Origin: an uncultured Paracoccaceae bacterium
GTDB taxonomy: Bacteria > Pseudomonadota > Alphaproteobacteria > Rhodobacterales > Rhodobacteraceae
Reading direction: 5' to 3'
Assembly (NCBI GenBank): GCA_945952025.1
Contig: CAMFGW010000009.1
Span: 1 to 64,000, forward strand
Length of the DNA stretch: 64,000 nt
Shown here: one piece after another, positions 43,367 to 53,285 of the stretch
Position numbering within the stretch: the stretch's first letter is position 1
Layout: each line of letters begins with the position of its first letter
Program-made: the position numbers and the translations under genes
Notes under the pieces: generated by a model
The model's input: the letters and a program-made list of their open reading frames with translations, nothing else
The model's database searches: none
Told to the model about the DNA's origin: nothing

Positions 43367-44326
43367 ATGACCCGCACCGTCCTCGAATCGCAAACGAAAA
43401 CCGTCGTCATCGGCTTTGACGAGCCCTTCTGCGTCATCGGCGAACGCATCAACCCCACCGGCCGCAAGAAGCTTGCCGCCGAGCTTGAGGCCGGCAACTT
43501 CTCGACCGTCGAGAAGGACGCGCTGGAACAGGTCGCCTGCGGCGCCATGGTGCTCGATGTGAATGCGGGGGTCGTTTACAACTCGAACCCCAACCCGAAC
43601 GAGACCGAACCGCCCTTGATGCGCAAGATGATCGAGCTGGTGCAGGGCCTGGTCGACGTGCCGCTGTGCATCGACTCGTCGGTCCCCGGCGCGCTCGAGG
43701 CCGGTCTGGCCGCCGCGAAGGGCCGCCCGCTTCTGAACTCGGTCACGGGCGAGGAAGACCGGATGGAGCTGGTGCTGCCGCTGGTGAAGAAATACAACGT
43801 GCCGGTCGTCGCCATCTCGAACGACGACACGGGGATTTCGGAAGACCCGAACGTCCGCTTCGAGGTTGCGCGCAAGATCGTCCAGCGCGCCGCCGACTTC
43901 GGCATTCCGGCCCATGACATCGTCGTCGACCCGCTGGTGATGCCGGTCGGCGCCATGGGCACCGCCGGGCAGCAGGTCTTCACCCTGGTCAAGCGCCTGC
44001 GCGAGGAACTGGGCTGCAACACGACCTGCGGCGCCTCGAACATCTCGTTCGGGTTGCCCCATCGCCACGGCATCAACGCCGCCTTCCTGCCGATGGCCAT
44101 CGCCGCCGGCATGACCAGCGCCATCATGAACCCGGTCCGCCAGGTCGAGATGGAGGCGATCCGCGCCGCGAACTTCCTGATGAACCACGACCCGAACGGC
44201 GGCGAGTGGATCCGCTTCTCGAAGGTGATCGAGGCGGTCGAGGGCGGCATGACCTTCGCCGAGGCCTCGGCCTCGCAGTCGCAGGCCTCGTCGGGCCGTC
44301 GTGGTGGCCGTCGCGCGCGGGCCTGA
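43367..44326 (+). CDS. Methyltetrahydrofolate:corrinoid-protein methyltransferase
   Basis: 319-residue pterin-binding TIM barrel (DHPS/MeTr type, about residues 20-285). Markers are VIGERINPTGRKKLA, GAMVLDVNAGVV, PLCIDSSVPGALEAGL, LLNSVTGEEDRM, VVAISNDDTGI, DIVVDPLVMPVGA and CGASNISFGLPHRHGINAAF. It moves a methyl group between a corrinoid protein and tetrahydrofolate. No corrinoid protein, MttB-type methyltransferase or reactivase is in the window, so partners must be elsewhere. The C-terminal 20 residues are a Ser/Gln then Arg-rich tail. It ends an operon with its own terminator. Confidence 0.9.
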   Translation: MTRTVLESQTKTVVIGFDEPFCVIGERINPTGRKKLAAELEAGNFSTVEKDALEQVACGAMVLDVNAGVVYNSNPNPNETEPPLMRKMIELVQGLVDVPLCIDSSVPGALEAGLAAAKGRPLLNSVTGEEDRMELVLPLVKKYNVPVVAISNDDTGISEDPNVRFEVARKIVQRAADFGIPAHDIVVDPLVMPVGAMGTAGQQVFTLVKRLREELGCNTTCGASNISFGLPHRHGINAAFLPMAIAAGMTSAIMNPVRQVEMEAIRAANFLMNHDPNGGEWIRFSKVIEAVEGGMTFAEASASQSQASSGRRGGRRARA

Positions 44327-44349
44327 CGTTTTCTGTCGAGAAAGAATGG

Positions 44350-44379
44350 GGGCCGGTCCTTATGGGGCCGGCCCTTTCC
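44350..44379 (+). terminator. Intrinsic terminator of the one-carbon operon
   Basis: GGGCCGG (44350-44356) pairs with CCGGCCC (44368-44374), followed by TTTCCT. It lies 24 nt after the methyltransferase stop and abuts the 3' end of the convergent acyltransferase-like gene. Confidence 0.75.
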
Positions 44380-45068
44380 TATTCCGCGAGCCGCCGCAGC
44401 GCCGCGGCGCGGGCCGGCGGGATCGCGGCGATGTCGACCGCCGTGAAGAGGTGGAGCGTATCAAGCCCTGCGTCCGCGACGGCGTGGTCTGAGAGCCAGC
44501 CCCCCAGCGAAAGATAGAAGGCGAAGAGCGGCGCCGGGCGGCCGGGGCCCGCGGGCGGCAGGGGAATGGCGCCGGCGCGGGGGTGCGGCCTGAGGGCGGC
44601 CGGTCCTACATGTGCGGCAAGGGCTGCGAGCGTCACCCTGTGGCGGGCGGGGTCGGCGCCCGGAAGGGATGCGCAGCCGAAAAGCCAGCGCACGCGGTCT
44701 GCGAGGGTGATCCGGGCCAGCGCGGCGAAGAGCGCCCGCGCTGCCTCGGCCCCGGGCGGGCCCGGCGGCAGGGTCAGGCGGCCGATTTCCAGAAGGGGCC
44801 CGGCTTCGCCTGCGAACGGCGCGAGGTCGTAGAATTGGGCGCTGTAGCTGCCTTGCGCGACCGCCCTGCCGTCGGGCCAGGCGCGCAGCCTCAGCGTCGC
44901 GACCGGCTCGTCGGGCGGCTCGCCAGCCCTCTCAACGATCAGGTGCCGCGCGCCCAGGTCCCAGGGGTCCTCGTCACGCTCAAGGCCGAAGGCCCGAGCG
45001 CGCAGGGCGCGAAGGCGCGCCAGATCGTCCGGCCCCGACGCGAGCCGGACGGTCAGGCCCCCGCTCAA
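44379..45068 (-). CDS. OlsB-like ornithine-acyl-ACP N-acyltransferase (GNAT fold)
   Basis: 229 residues resembling OlsB, which attaches a 3-hydroxyacyl chain to ornithine in ornithine-lipid synthesis. Typical parts are LRALRARAFGLERDEDPWD, SAQFYDLAPF, LLEIGRLTLPPG and VRWLFGCASLPGADP, then a C-terminal FYLSLGGWLSDHAVAD. It is rather Ala/Pro-rich. Its start overlaps the bamE stop by 4 nt. No olsA is adjacent, so a different acyl acceptor cannot be excluded. Confidence 0.78.
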   Translation of the reverse strand: MSGGLTVRLASGPDDLARLRALRARAFGLERDEDPWDLGARHLIVERAGEPPDEPVATLRLRAWPDGRAVAQGSYSAQFYDLAPFAGEAGPLLEIGRLTLPPGPPGAEAARALFAALARITLADRVRWLFGCASLPGADPARHRVTLAALAAHVGPAALRPHPRAGAIPLPPAGPGRPAPLFAFYLSLGGWLSDHAVADAGLDTLHLFTAVDIAAIPPARAAALRRLAE

Positions 45069-45526
45069 TTGCGGTTGAGGAGGTCCGCGGCGTTGAACCG
45101 GCCAAGGTTGCCCAGAAGCTGGGCCAGAAGGCCCGTCGTCTTGACGCCCGTCGTCGTCACGCGACGGTTGAGCGCGATGACTTGGCCTTCCTTCAGGCCG
45201 AACCGTTCGACGTTCGACACCTTGCCCGCTTCATCGAAGCTGACGGCCACGACCTGCCGGTCGATTTCCTGCGGCGCCATCGGACCGACCTGCTTGAAGC
45301 GGCTGCCGACGTAATACCAACTTGACCCGGCCATGACGCCGATCGCCGCCGGCCGGCCAAGCATCAGCCCCACATCCTCGGTCGTGGACTGGCCGACCGT
45401 GATCTTCGCCAGATCGCGGTCATCGGGCACATAGCCATGCCGCGTATAGATCGGCGCGCAAGCCGCCAGAGCGACCGCCAGCAGCACTCCAACCGCCGCC
45501 GTCCGAACCCGTGCCGTCAGACCCAC
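45065..45526 (-). CDS. bamE: BamE/SmpA outer-membrane assembly lipoprotein
   Basis: 153 residues. A signal peptide ends in the lipobox LAAC with Cys at residue 23. The SmpA/OmlA domain follows: DLAKITVGQSTTEDVGLMLGRPAAIG, SSWYYVGSRFKQ, VVAVSFDEAGKVSNVERFGL. It acts with BamA at the outer membrane in beta-barrel insertion. It starts at GTG, and the gene is divergent from the DUF177-rpmF cluster, a common alphaproteobacterial layout. Confidence 0.9.
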   Translation of the reverse strand: MGLTARVRTAAVGVLLAVALAACAPIYTRHGYVPDDRDLAKITVGQSTTEDVGLMLGRPAAIGVMAGSSWYYVGSRFKQVGPMAPQEIDRQVVAVSFDEAGKVSNVERFGLKEGQVIALNRRVTTTGVKTTGLLAQLLGNLGRFNAADLLNRN

Positions 45527-45661
45527 CTTGCCCTCGCGCCGTTGCCTTGCTTGCCTTCGCGGGCGAAGCCTTTTATCCCGATTACATCAGGTGAGGCGGG
45601 TCCGACAAGGACGTAAACCGCAAGAGCCCGCCCATTCCCGCCGCCAAAGGACCGCCAGCGG

Positions 45662-46225
45662 ATGCCGCCCCACGACGCCCAGCCCTACAGCCATCCGTTC
45701 CGCCGTGCCACGCTCGCCGCAAGGAAGCCCACGCGCTTCGACCTGCGCCCCGATGAGGACCAGCGCGCGGCGATCGCTGCGGACCTGGGGCTGATCGCAC
45801 TCCGCTCGGTTGCGCTGACCGGCGAACTTCGGCCGACGGGGCGGCAGGACTATGTGCTCGAGGCGCAGCTTCGGGCCGCGGCGGTGCAGGCCTGCGTCGT
45901 GACCAACGATCCGGTGACGACCCGGATCGACGAGCCGGTCCTGCGCCGCTACCTGGCGGGCTGGCAGGCGCCCGAGGGGCTCGAGGTCGAGATGCCCGAG
46001 GATGACAGCGCCGAGCCCCTGACCGACGTGATCGACGCGGGCGCCGTCCTGGTCGAGGCGCTGGCGCTGGCCCTGCCGCCCTGGCCCCGGAGCGATGGCG
46101 CGACCGGCCCCGACGAGGCGATCACCGCAGCCCCGCCCGGCGCCGAGCCGCTTGGCGACGAGCGGCCGAAGCCCTTTGCGGGGCTTGCCGACCTTCTGAA
46201 GGGACGTGGGCCCGAGGGGGCCTGA
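45662..46225 (+). CDS. DUF177 (YceD) family protein upstream of rpmF
   Basis: 187 residues of the DUF177/YceD family, whose gene almost always precedes rpmF. Visible parts are ALRSVALTGELRPTGRQDYVLEAQLRAAAVQACVVT and the acidic DVIDAGAVLVEALALALPPWPR stretch. The usual CxxC-type central Cys pair is reduced to one visible Cys. A role with 23S rRNA in ribosome assembly is known for plant and E. coli relatives. Confidence 0.88.
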   Translation: MPPHDAQPYSHPFRRATLAARKPTRFDLRPDEDQRAAIAADLGLIALRSVALTGELRPTGRQDYVLEAQLRAAAVQACVVTNDPVTTRIDEPVLRRYLAGWQAPEGLEVEMPEDDSAEPLTDVIDAGAVLVEALALALPPWPRSDGATGPDEAITAAPPGAEPLGDERPKPFAGLADLLKGRGPEGA

Positions 46226-46252
46226 AACGGCCCGCGCAAAGCCAGAAAGCAC

Positions 46253-46280
46253 TTGCGTCCGCGCGGAATCGCAGTATGTT
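46253..46280 (+). promoter_or_regulatory. Probable rpmF promoter
   Basis: TTGCGT and TATGTT are separated by 16 nt. The site lies just after the DUF177 stop and leaves a 5' leader of about 110 nt before the rpmF ATG. The leader holds a small GGGCC-TTT-GGCCC hairpin next to the ribosome site and a 32-codon open frame (46296-46394). Confidence 0.6.
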
Positions 46281-46397
46281 CCCGGCCTTGCTTCTATGCG
46301 GGGTTCCCGACCCGGTATGGAGGGCCCAAGCGCCCATCCGACCAGGAGAAACCCCCGAAAACCGGGCCTTTGGCCCCCAAGAGCCCGAGGTTGAGAC

Positions 46398-46604
46398 ATG
46401 GCCGTCCCCCAGAACCGCACCACGCGGTCCCGCCGCAACATGCGCCGCGCCCACGATGCGCTGGTTGCCGCTAACCCGAACGAATGCCCGAACTGCGGCG
46501 AGCTGAAGCGTCCGCACCATGTCTGCGGCGCCTGCGGTCACTATGACGGGCGCGAAATCGTCGCCCAGACGGCAGAGACCGACCTGGACGACGCCGCGGC
46601 CTGA
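46398..46604 (+). CDS. rpmF: 50S ribosomal protein L32
   Basis: 68-residue bL32: [22 protein letters not shown] at the N-terminus, then [25 protein letters not shown] with four Cys for a zinc ribbon (CxxC...CxxC). The acidic C-terminal tail is common in alphaproteobacteria. GAGG precedes the ATG. It is followed by plsX after 22 nt. Confidence 0.97.
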   Translation: MAVPQNRTTRSRRNMRRAHDALVAANPNECPNCGELKRPHHVCGACGHYDGREIVAQTAETDLDDAAA

Positions 46605-46626
46605 GCGGCTCGGGGGGGCCCGTCGC

Positions 46627-47841
46627 ATGTCGCCTGACCAGACTGGTGACCAGACTGGCCGTGCTGCTGCCGACTCGGCAGCCCAAGGATCCGATTCCCC
46701 TGCCCTGATCTCGACCTCGACCCCGACTGCGCCCCGACCGGCGCGACCGGGGTCGATCGTCATTTCCGTCGATGCGATGGGCGGCGACCGTGGCCCCGCC
46801 GCCGTCGTCGCGGGCATGGCCGAAGCCCTGTCCCGCCTGCCCGATCTGGCCTTCCTGCTGCATGGCCGCCCGGCCGATCTTGAGCCCTTGCTGGCCAAGC
46901 GCCCCGAGCTGGCCGCCGTCACCACCCTTTTCCCCGCGACCGACGTCGTCACCATGGAGGACAAGCCGAGCCAGGTGATGCGGCACGGCCAGGCGACCTC
47001 GATGTGGTCGGCGATCGACGCGGTGAAAGAGGGGCATGCGGGTGCCGCGGTGTCCTGCGGCAATACCGGCGCGCTGATGGCCGTGTCGATGCTGCGCCTG
47101 CGCAAGCTTCCCGGCATCAACCGGCCCGCTATCGCCTGCCTCTGGCCGAACCGGGGGCCGCAGGGCTTTGCGGTGATGCTGGACGTCGGCGCCGACGTGA
47201 AGGCCGAAGCGCCGGACCTGCTGGCCTATGCGCTGATGGGTGCCTCTTACGCGCGCAACGGCCTTGGGCTGAAGCGGCCGCGCGTCGGGCTGCTGAACGT
47301 GGGGTCCGAGGATCACAAGGGCCGGGCCGAGGTGCGCGAGGCGCAGGACCTGCTGGTGGCCGCGACCGAAAGCGGCGGCTTTGACTATGTTGGCTTTGTC
47401 GAGGGCAGCGACCTGCCGTCGGGCCGGGTCGACGTGGTGGTGACGGACGGCTTCACCGGCAATATCGCGCTGAAGACCGGCGAGGGCACGGCGAAGTTCG
47501 TGGGCGAGATGTTGTCCGAAACCTTCCGCTCGACGCTCCTGTCGAAGCTCGGCGCCCTGCTGGCCATGGGGGCGCTCGGGCGGCTCAGGAAACGGATCGA
47601 CCCCCGGCGGGTCAATGGCGGCGTGTTCCTGGGGCTGAACGGCACGGTGGTGAAGTCGCACGGATCGGCCGACGCGACCGGGGTTGCGGCCGCGATCGAG
47701 CTTGCGCGTCGGCTGGCCGCCACCGACTTCACCGCACGGCTGAAGGCACGGGTTGCCTCTGCCGGGGTCGCGGGGCAGGATGCCGCCGAGGCGGCCGGGG
47801 CCAATCCTGTCGCCGATATCAAGGACGGAAGACCAGAATGA
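46627..47841 (+). CDS. plsX: Phosphate acyltransferase PlsX
   Basis: 404-residue soluble enzyme that converts acyl-ACP to acyl-phosphate for phospholipid synthesis. Core signatures are ISVDAMGGDRGPAAVVAG, AAVSCGNTGALMAVSMLRL, VMLDVGADVKAEAPDLLAYA, GLLNVGSEDHKG and VVTDGFTGNIALKTGEG. The first 40 residues are an extra Ser/Thr/Gln/Pro-rich tail containing a short tandem duplication (DQTGDQTG). A start nearer the core is possible, but GGGGG lies 8 nt before this ATG. Its stop overlaps the fabH start by 4 nt. Confidence 0.95.
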   Translation: MSPDQTGDQTGRAAADSAAQGSDSPALISTSTPTAPRPARPGSIVISVDAMGGDRGPAAVVAGMAEALSRLPDLAFLLHGRPADLEPLLAKRPELAAVTTLFPATDVVTMEDKPSQVMRHGQATSMWSAIDAVKEGHAGAAVSCGNTGALMAVSMLRLRKLPGINRPAIACLWPNRGPQGFAVMLDVGADVKAEAPDLLAYALMGASYARNGLGLKRPRVGLLNVGSEDHKGRAEVREAQDLLVAATESGGFDYVGFVEGSDLPSGRVDVVVTDGFTGNIALKTGEGTAKFVGEMLSETFRSTLLSKLGALLAMGALGRLRKRIDPRRVNGGVFLGLNGTVVKSHGSADATGVAAAIELARRLAATDFTARLKARVASAGVAGQDAAEAAGANPVADIKDGRPE

Positions 47842-48812
47842 CCCTGCGGGCTGTCGTGAGGGGCGTGGGGCACTACCTGCCCGCCCGCATCGTTCCGAAC
47901 GCCGAGTTCGAAGGCAAGCTCGAGACGAGCGACGAATGGATTCGCGCCCGGACCGGCATCGTGCAGCGCCATTTCGCGGCCGAGGGCGAAACCACGTCCG
48001 ATCTTGGTGCCGCTGCCGCGCGGGCGGCACTGGCCGATGCGGGGCTTCAGCCCACCGACATCGACGCGATCATCGTCGCCACCTCGACCCCCGACCTGAC
48101 CTTTCCGTCGGTCGCCACCATGATCCAGGCCAAGATCGGCCTTCGGACCGGATTTGCCTTCGATGTGCAGGCGGTTTGCGCGGGCTTCGTCTTCGCGCTC
48201 GCCAACGCCAATGCGCTGATCCTGTCGGGCCAGGCCAGGCGCATCCTGGTGATCGGCGCCGAGACCTTCAGCCGAATCCTCGACTTCGAGGACCGCTCGA
48301 CTTGCGTCCTGTTCGGTGACGGCGCGGGGGCGCTGATTCTCGAAGCGGCCGAGGGCACGGGCGCCGCGAGCGACCGGGGGATCCTGGCGACCGATCTCAA
48401 CTCCGACGGCAACTACCGCGACCTGCTCTATGTCGACGGCGGCGTATCCTCGACCGGCAGCTCGGGCTTCCTGAGGATGCAGGGCAACCAGGTGTTCCGC
48501 CATGCCGTTGAAAAGCTGGCCGAAACCGCACATTCGGCGCTTGGCCGCATCGGGTTGACGGGCGACGACGTGGACTGGATCGTGCCGCACCAGGCCAATA
48601 TCCGCATCATCGAGGGCACCGCGAAACGGATGCATGTGCCGATGGAGCGCGTGGTCGTGACCGTGCAGGACCATGGCAACACCTCTGCTGCGTCGATCCC
48701 TCTGGCGCTCTCGGTCGGGCGCGAACGGGGCCAGATCAAGCGCGGGGACCTGATCGTGACCGAGGCGATCGGCGGCGGCCTCGCCTGGGGTTCGGTCGTC
48801 CTGCGCTGGTAG
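47838..48812 (+). CDS. fabH: 3-oxoacyl-ACP synthase III
   Basis: 324-residue condensing enzyme that starts fatty-acid chains from acyl-CoA and malonyl-ACP. The catalytic triad is intact: Cys in AFDVQAVCAGFVF, His in WIVPHQANIRI and Asn in QDHGNTSAAS. The N-terminal GVGHYLPARIVPNAEFE and WIRARTGIVQRHF are family typical. It is coupled to plsX. A small CCC-TTC-GGG hairpin follows about 20 nt after the stop. Confidence 0.97.
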   Translation: MTLRAVVRGVGHYLPARIVPNAEFEGKLETSDEWIRARTGIVQRHFAAEGETTSDLGAAAARAALADAGLQPTDIDAIIVATSTPDLTFPSVATMIQAKIGLRTGFAFDVQAVCAGFVFALANANALILSGQARRILVIGAETFSRILDFEDRSTCVLFGDGAGALILEAAEGTGAASDRGILATDLNSDGNYRDLLYVDGGVSSTGSSGFLRMQGNQVFRHAVEKLAETAHSALGRIGLTGDDVDWIVPHQANIRIIEGTAKRMHVPMERVVVTVQDHGNTSAASIPLALSVGRERGQIKRGDLIVTEAIGGGLAWGSVVLRW

Positions 48813-48942
48813 GTCCGCCGGCCAGTTGGCAGCCCTTCGGGCGACCCGCGAAAGGCCCTTTCCAAGCCGTTGATATTGACTCGGAAATTCATTGCCCCCA
48901 TCCTTCGCCGCAAAGCCGGAGGACCGGCCCCAGGGGGACCCG

Positions 48943-49245
48943 ATGAGCGACAAGACCTTGACCCGCATGGACCTGAGCGAAGCGGTCTATAACGCCGTCG
49001 GCCTGTCGCGGAACGAATCCGCGCAGCTGGTCGAGACGGTGCTGCAGCACATGTCCGATGCGCTCGCGTCGGGCGAATCGGTGAAAATTTCCTCGTTCGG
49101 CACCTTCTCGGTCCGGTCGAAGTCGGCGCGCGTCGGGCGCAACCCCAAGACCGGCGACGAAGTGCCGATCCATCCGCGCAAGGTCCTGACCTTCCGGCCG
49201 TCGCACCTGATGAAGGACCGCGTGGCCGCCGGAAACCGGGGCTAG
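48943..49245 (+). CDS. ihfA: Integration host factor subunit alpha
   Basis: 100-residue DNA-bending protein of the HU/IHF family. It shows [56 protein letters not shown] (beta arm with the intercalating Pro in RNPKTG) and [18 protein letters not shown]. Position after fabH and before a merR-like gene is the usual ihfA location. The start MSDKTLTR is preceded by AGGGGG. Confidence 0.95.
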   Translation: MSDKTLTRMDLSEAVYNAVGLSRNESAQLVETVLQHMSDALASGESVKISSFGTFSVRSKSARVGRNPKTGDEVPIHPRKVLTFRPSHLMKDRVAAGNRG

Positions 49246-49250
49246 GCCCG

Positions 49251-49865
49251 ATGACCAAGTCGACCGAGGCTTTCCGCACCATCAGCGAAGTGGCCGAGGT
49301 TCTGGATACGCCGGCCCATGTGCTGCGTTTCTGGGAAAGCCGCTTTCCGCAGGTGAAGCCCGTGAAGCGGGCCGGGGGGCGGCGCTATTACCGGCCGGGC
49401 GACGTGGCGCTGCTGGCCGGGATCCGCAAGCTACTGCACGAGGACGGGCTGACGATCCGCGGCGTCCAGAAGATGCTGCGCGAGCGCGGCGTGCGGCATG
49501 TGGCGGAAGGCTACGGGCTCGACAGTGGACTCGACGGCGCGGGCTGGGACGCGGCGGGGGCGCTGCCGCCGACGCAGGCCGACCTGCCCCAGGAAGAGAT
49601 CGACGTGACCGACATGATCGTCATCGACGCCACCTCGCGCGAGGCCGAGGCGCCGGGCGCGCGGGCGCGGGCGGCGATCGGGCGCAAGCCGGTGGCGCCG
49701 GACCCGGTGCGCGCTTCGGGTGACGCCGCCCCGGCGGCGAGCCTCGTACGGGCGCTGTCGGCAGGCCGTGCGGCCCAGAATCGCGCGGCGTTGGCCGACA
49801 TCTACCGCCGGCTGCAGGCGCTTCACGATGCACGCTGGGCCGCCGGGCAACGGCCGCAGCCCTGA
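49251..49865 (+). CDS. MerR-family transcriptional regulator
   Basis: 204 residues. The N-terminal helix-turn-helix reads [42 protein letters not shown], then [31 protein letters not shown] (residues 5-80). The C-terminal half is Ala/Pro/acidic and low in structure, ending in [17 protein letters not shown]. No Cys metal site is seen. This MerR-like gene regularly follows ihfA in alphaproteobacteria; target genes are unknown. Confidence 0.88.
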   Translation: MTKSTEAFRTISEVAEVLDTPAHVLRFWESRFPQVKPVKRAGGRRYYRPGDVALLAGIRKLLHEDGLTIRGVQKMLRERGVRHVAEGYGLDSGLDGAGWDAAGALPPTQADLPQEEIDVTDMIVIDATSREAEAPGARARAAIGRKPVAPDPVRASGDAAPAASLVRALSAGRAAQNRAALADIYRRLQALHDARWAAGQRPQP

Positions 49866-49934
49866 GGCCCCTCAGCGGCCCAGGGTGAGGCCCAGGGCGG
49901 CCCGAAGCGCCGGTTCGCAGGGTCGTTTTGCCGC

Positions 49935-49964
49935 TTGCCCCCGCGCCCCTTCTCAGCCTATAGA
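49935..49964 (+). promoter_or_regulatory. Promoter of tRNA-Pro
   Basis: TTGCCC and TATAGA are separated by 18 nt, ending 8 nt before the tRNA 5' end. Confidence 0.6.
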
Positions 49965-49972
49965 CCCCCTGT

Positions 49973-50050
49973 CGGGCCGTGGCGCAGCCTGGTTAGCGCG
50001 TCCGTCTGGGGGGCGGAAGGTCGCGAGTTCGAATCTCGCCGGCCCGACCA
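49973..50050 (+). tRNA. tRNA-Pro (GGG anticodon)
   Basis: A 78-nt cloverleaf with CCA encoded. The acceptor stem CGGGCCG pairs with CGGCCCG. The anticodon stem TCCGT/GCGGA encloses the loop CTGGGGG, giving anticodon GGG for CCC/CCU codons. The T-arm GCGAG-TTCGAAT-CTCGC is canonical. Confidence 0.96.
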
Positions 50051-50132
50051 TCTGACCAAGGCCCGTTCCCGCAGCCGCGGGGGCGGGCCTTGATCTGTCC
50101 GGGGCCCGCGCGGTCCCTGCAAGGGGGGCGAC

Positions 50133-51212
50133 ATGGCCATCGGCGTTCTGCCGGACCGCGACATCGAGGCGCTGATCGGGGTCGGTGCCATCGCCGCCGA
50201 TCCCGCGATTGCCCCCGAACAGATCCAGCCCGCGAGCCTTGACCTCCGTCTCGGGTCCGTCGCCTACCGCATCCGCGCCTCTTTCCTGCCGGGGGGTTCG
50301 GCCACGGTCGCCCAGCGGCTTCCCGACCTGGCCATGCACCGGATCGACCTGACGGGGGGCGCGGTTCTGGAAAAGGGCTGCGTCTACCTGGTGCCGCTGG
50401 CCGAGCATCTGGCCCTGCCGCCGGACGTGTCGGCGGTGGCCAATGCCAAAAGCTCGACCGGGCGGCTCGACCTTCTGACGCGGACGATCACGGACCGGGG
50501 GGTCGAGTTCGACCGCATTCCGGCGGGCTACCAGGGCCCCTTGTATGCCGAGATCTGCCCCCGCTCCTTCTCGGTCCTCGTGCAGCCCGGCCAGCGGCTG
50601 AACCAGATCCGTTTCCGGCGCGGCCAGGCGGCGCTGACGGATACCGAGCTCGCGGCGCTGCATGCGGTGACGCCGCTTGTCGACGGGCCTGCGGTGATCG
50701 CCGGCGGTCTTGGCTTTTCGGTCGACCTGCGGCCCGAGAGCGGTGCGCTCGTCGGCTGGCGGGCGAAGCCCCATGCCGGGTTGATCGACCTCGACCGGCT
50801 TGGCCATTACGCGCCCTCGGACTTCTGGGAGCCGGTCGAGGCGCGCGACGGCCGCATCATCCTCGATCCCGGCGCCTTCTACATCCTGGTGAGCCGCGAG
50901 GCGGTGACGATCCCGCCCGACCATGCCGCCGAGATGGCGCCCTATCTGGCGATGGTGGGCGAGTTCCGGGTGCATTACGCGGGCTTCTTCGATCCGGGCT
51001 TCGGCTGGTCGGGTGCCGGCGGCCATGGCTCGCGCGGGGTGCTGGAGGTGCGCTGCCACGAGGCGCCTTTCGTGCTGGAGCATGGGCAGGTCGTCGGGCG
51101 GCTGGTCTATGAGCGCATGGCAGCGCGGCCCGAGCGGCTTTACGGCGCGGGGCTGCAGTCCAACTACCAGGGCCAGGGGCTGAAGCTGTCGAAGCACTTC
51201 CGGCCTGCCTGA
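50133..51212 (+). CDS. dcd: 2'-deoxycytidine 5'-triphosphate deaminase, tandem-domain form
   Basis: 359 residues, about twice the usual Dcd length. The first half has EQIQPASLDLRLGSVAYRIRASF, LAEHLALPPDVSAVANAKSSTGRLDLLTRTITDRG (catalytic region) and GPLYAEICPRSFSVLVQPGQRLNQIRF. The second half repeats the pattern: GLGFSVDLRPES, FYILVSREAVTIPPDHAAEMAP, RVHYAGFFDPGFGWSGAGGHGSRGVLEVRCHEAPFVLEHGQVVGRLVYE. It supplies dUTP for thymidylate synthesis. The long type is known in alphaproteobacteria. Confidence 0.92.
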   Translation: MAIGVLPDRDIEALIGVGAIAADPAIAPEQIQPASLDLRLGSVAYRIRASFLPGGSATVAQRLPDLAMHRIDLTGGAVLEKGCVYLVPLAEHLALPPDVSAVANAKSSTGRLDLLTRTITDRGVEFDRIPAGYQGPLYAEICPRSFSVLVQPGQRLNQIRFRRGQAALTDTELAALHAVTPLVDGPAVIAGGLGFSVDLRPESGALVGWRAKPHAGLIDLDRLGHYAPSDFWEPVEARDGRIILDPGAFYILVSREAVTIPPDHAAEMAPYLAMVGEFRVHYAGFFDPGFGWSGAGGHGSRGVLEVRCHEAPFVLEHGQVVGRLVYERMAARPERLYGAGLQSNYQGQGLKLSKHFRPA

Positions 51213-51222
51213 GGCACGGGCT

Positions 51223-51843
51223 TCAGCGTTCGTTGGCGCCCTTGCCGGCCAATATCCTGTCGCGGTTCCGACCGATGCGCGCCGTGCGCGTGGCCGGGGT
51301 CTTGGCCGCGGCGAGAAGCAGCACGTAGCTGCGCTGGCGACCGGGCGTCAGGCCGTTGAAGGCTTCGGCCAGTTCCGGGTCGGCGTCCAGCGCCTCGACC
51401 AGCTCGTCCGGCAGGGTCAGATCGTGCGGCGCCTTCGGGGCGCGGCGGCCGGCTTCGGCATGGGCCATGGCCTCGGCCAGGTAGGCCAGGACCTGCGCTT
51501 CCATCCGGGCGGGCTGGTCGTTGTCTGTGAAGCGGATGATGCTCGGCCCGGCGCTCATCTCGCCCTGCCGCTCCAGGATGCCGCCCGGGTCGGTCAGAAG
51601 CCCGGCCTCCATGAAGCCCAGCCGGAAGTCGCCCCTCAGCGCGCCGATGATCGCGATGTTGCGGCCCGCGTGCATGTAGCAGGGATGGCCCCATTTCGCC
51701 GTCTCGGTCAGGCCGGCCCTCAGGCAGATGGCGCGCAGACGCGCGAGCCCGGCTTGCCAGGTCCTGGTCGAGCAATCGGCCGTTGCAAAGCGCGCGCAGC
51801 GGCCGCAGCCCTGGGCGAAGAAGTCCTCGACATCGTTGATCAT
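51223..51843 (-). CDS. YdeI/OmpD-associated family protein (DUF1801 plus OmdA)
   Basis: 206 residues. The N-terminal DUF1801-like domain has [44 protein letters not shown], and the C-terminal bacteriocin-protection/OmdA-like part reads [49 protein letters not shown]. The family is widespread, soluble and uncharacterised; the ydeI name relates to peptide-stress phenotypes in enterics. It ends 10 nt after the convergent dcd gene. Confidence 0.85.
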   Translation of the reverse strand: MINDVEDFFAQGCGRCARFATADCSTRTWQAGLARLRAICLRAGLTETAKWGHPCYMHAGRNIAIIGALRGDFRLGFMEAGLLTDPGGILERQGEMSAGPSIIRFTDNDQPARMEAQVLAYLAEAMAHAEAGRRAPKAPHDLTLPDELVEALDADPELAEAFNGLTPGRQRSYVLLLAAAKTPATRTARIGRNRDRILAGKGANER

Positions 51844-51886
51844 CTCACCCCCCTGGCGCAGTCAGCCCGGGCGAGGGCGGCGGCCG

Positions 51887-53155
<1,269 letters not shown>

Positions 53156-53246
53156 CGTCATCCTCTGGGTCTGCCGCGGACGTTCGGTCCGTTCAATCCG
53201 CCTTTTTCGTCAAGAATTGGGCGGCGGCATGGTCATTCTGGTCGGG

Positions 53247-53280
53247 CCGTCCGGACGTGCCCGATGGCGCGTCCGGACGG
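53247..53280 (-). terminator. Hairpin between clpP and clpX
   Basis: CCGTCCGGACG (53247-53257) and CGTCCGGACGG (53270-53280) pair over 11 bp across a 12-nt loop. It directly follows the clpP stop. Each arm is itself nearly palindromic (CGTCCGGACG). It would partially uncouple clpX from clpP transcription. Confidence 0.65.
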
Positions 53281-53285
53281 GGCGG

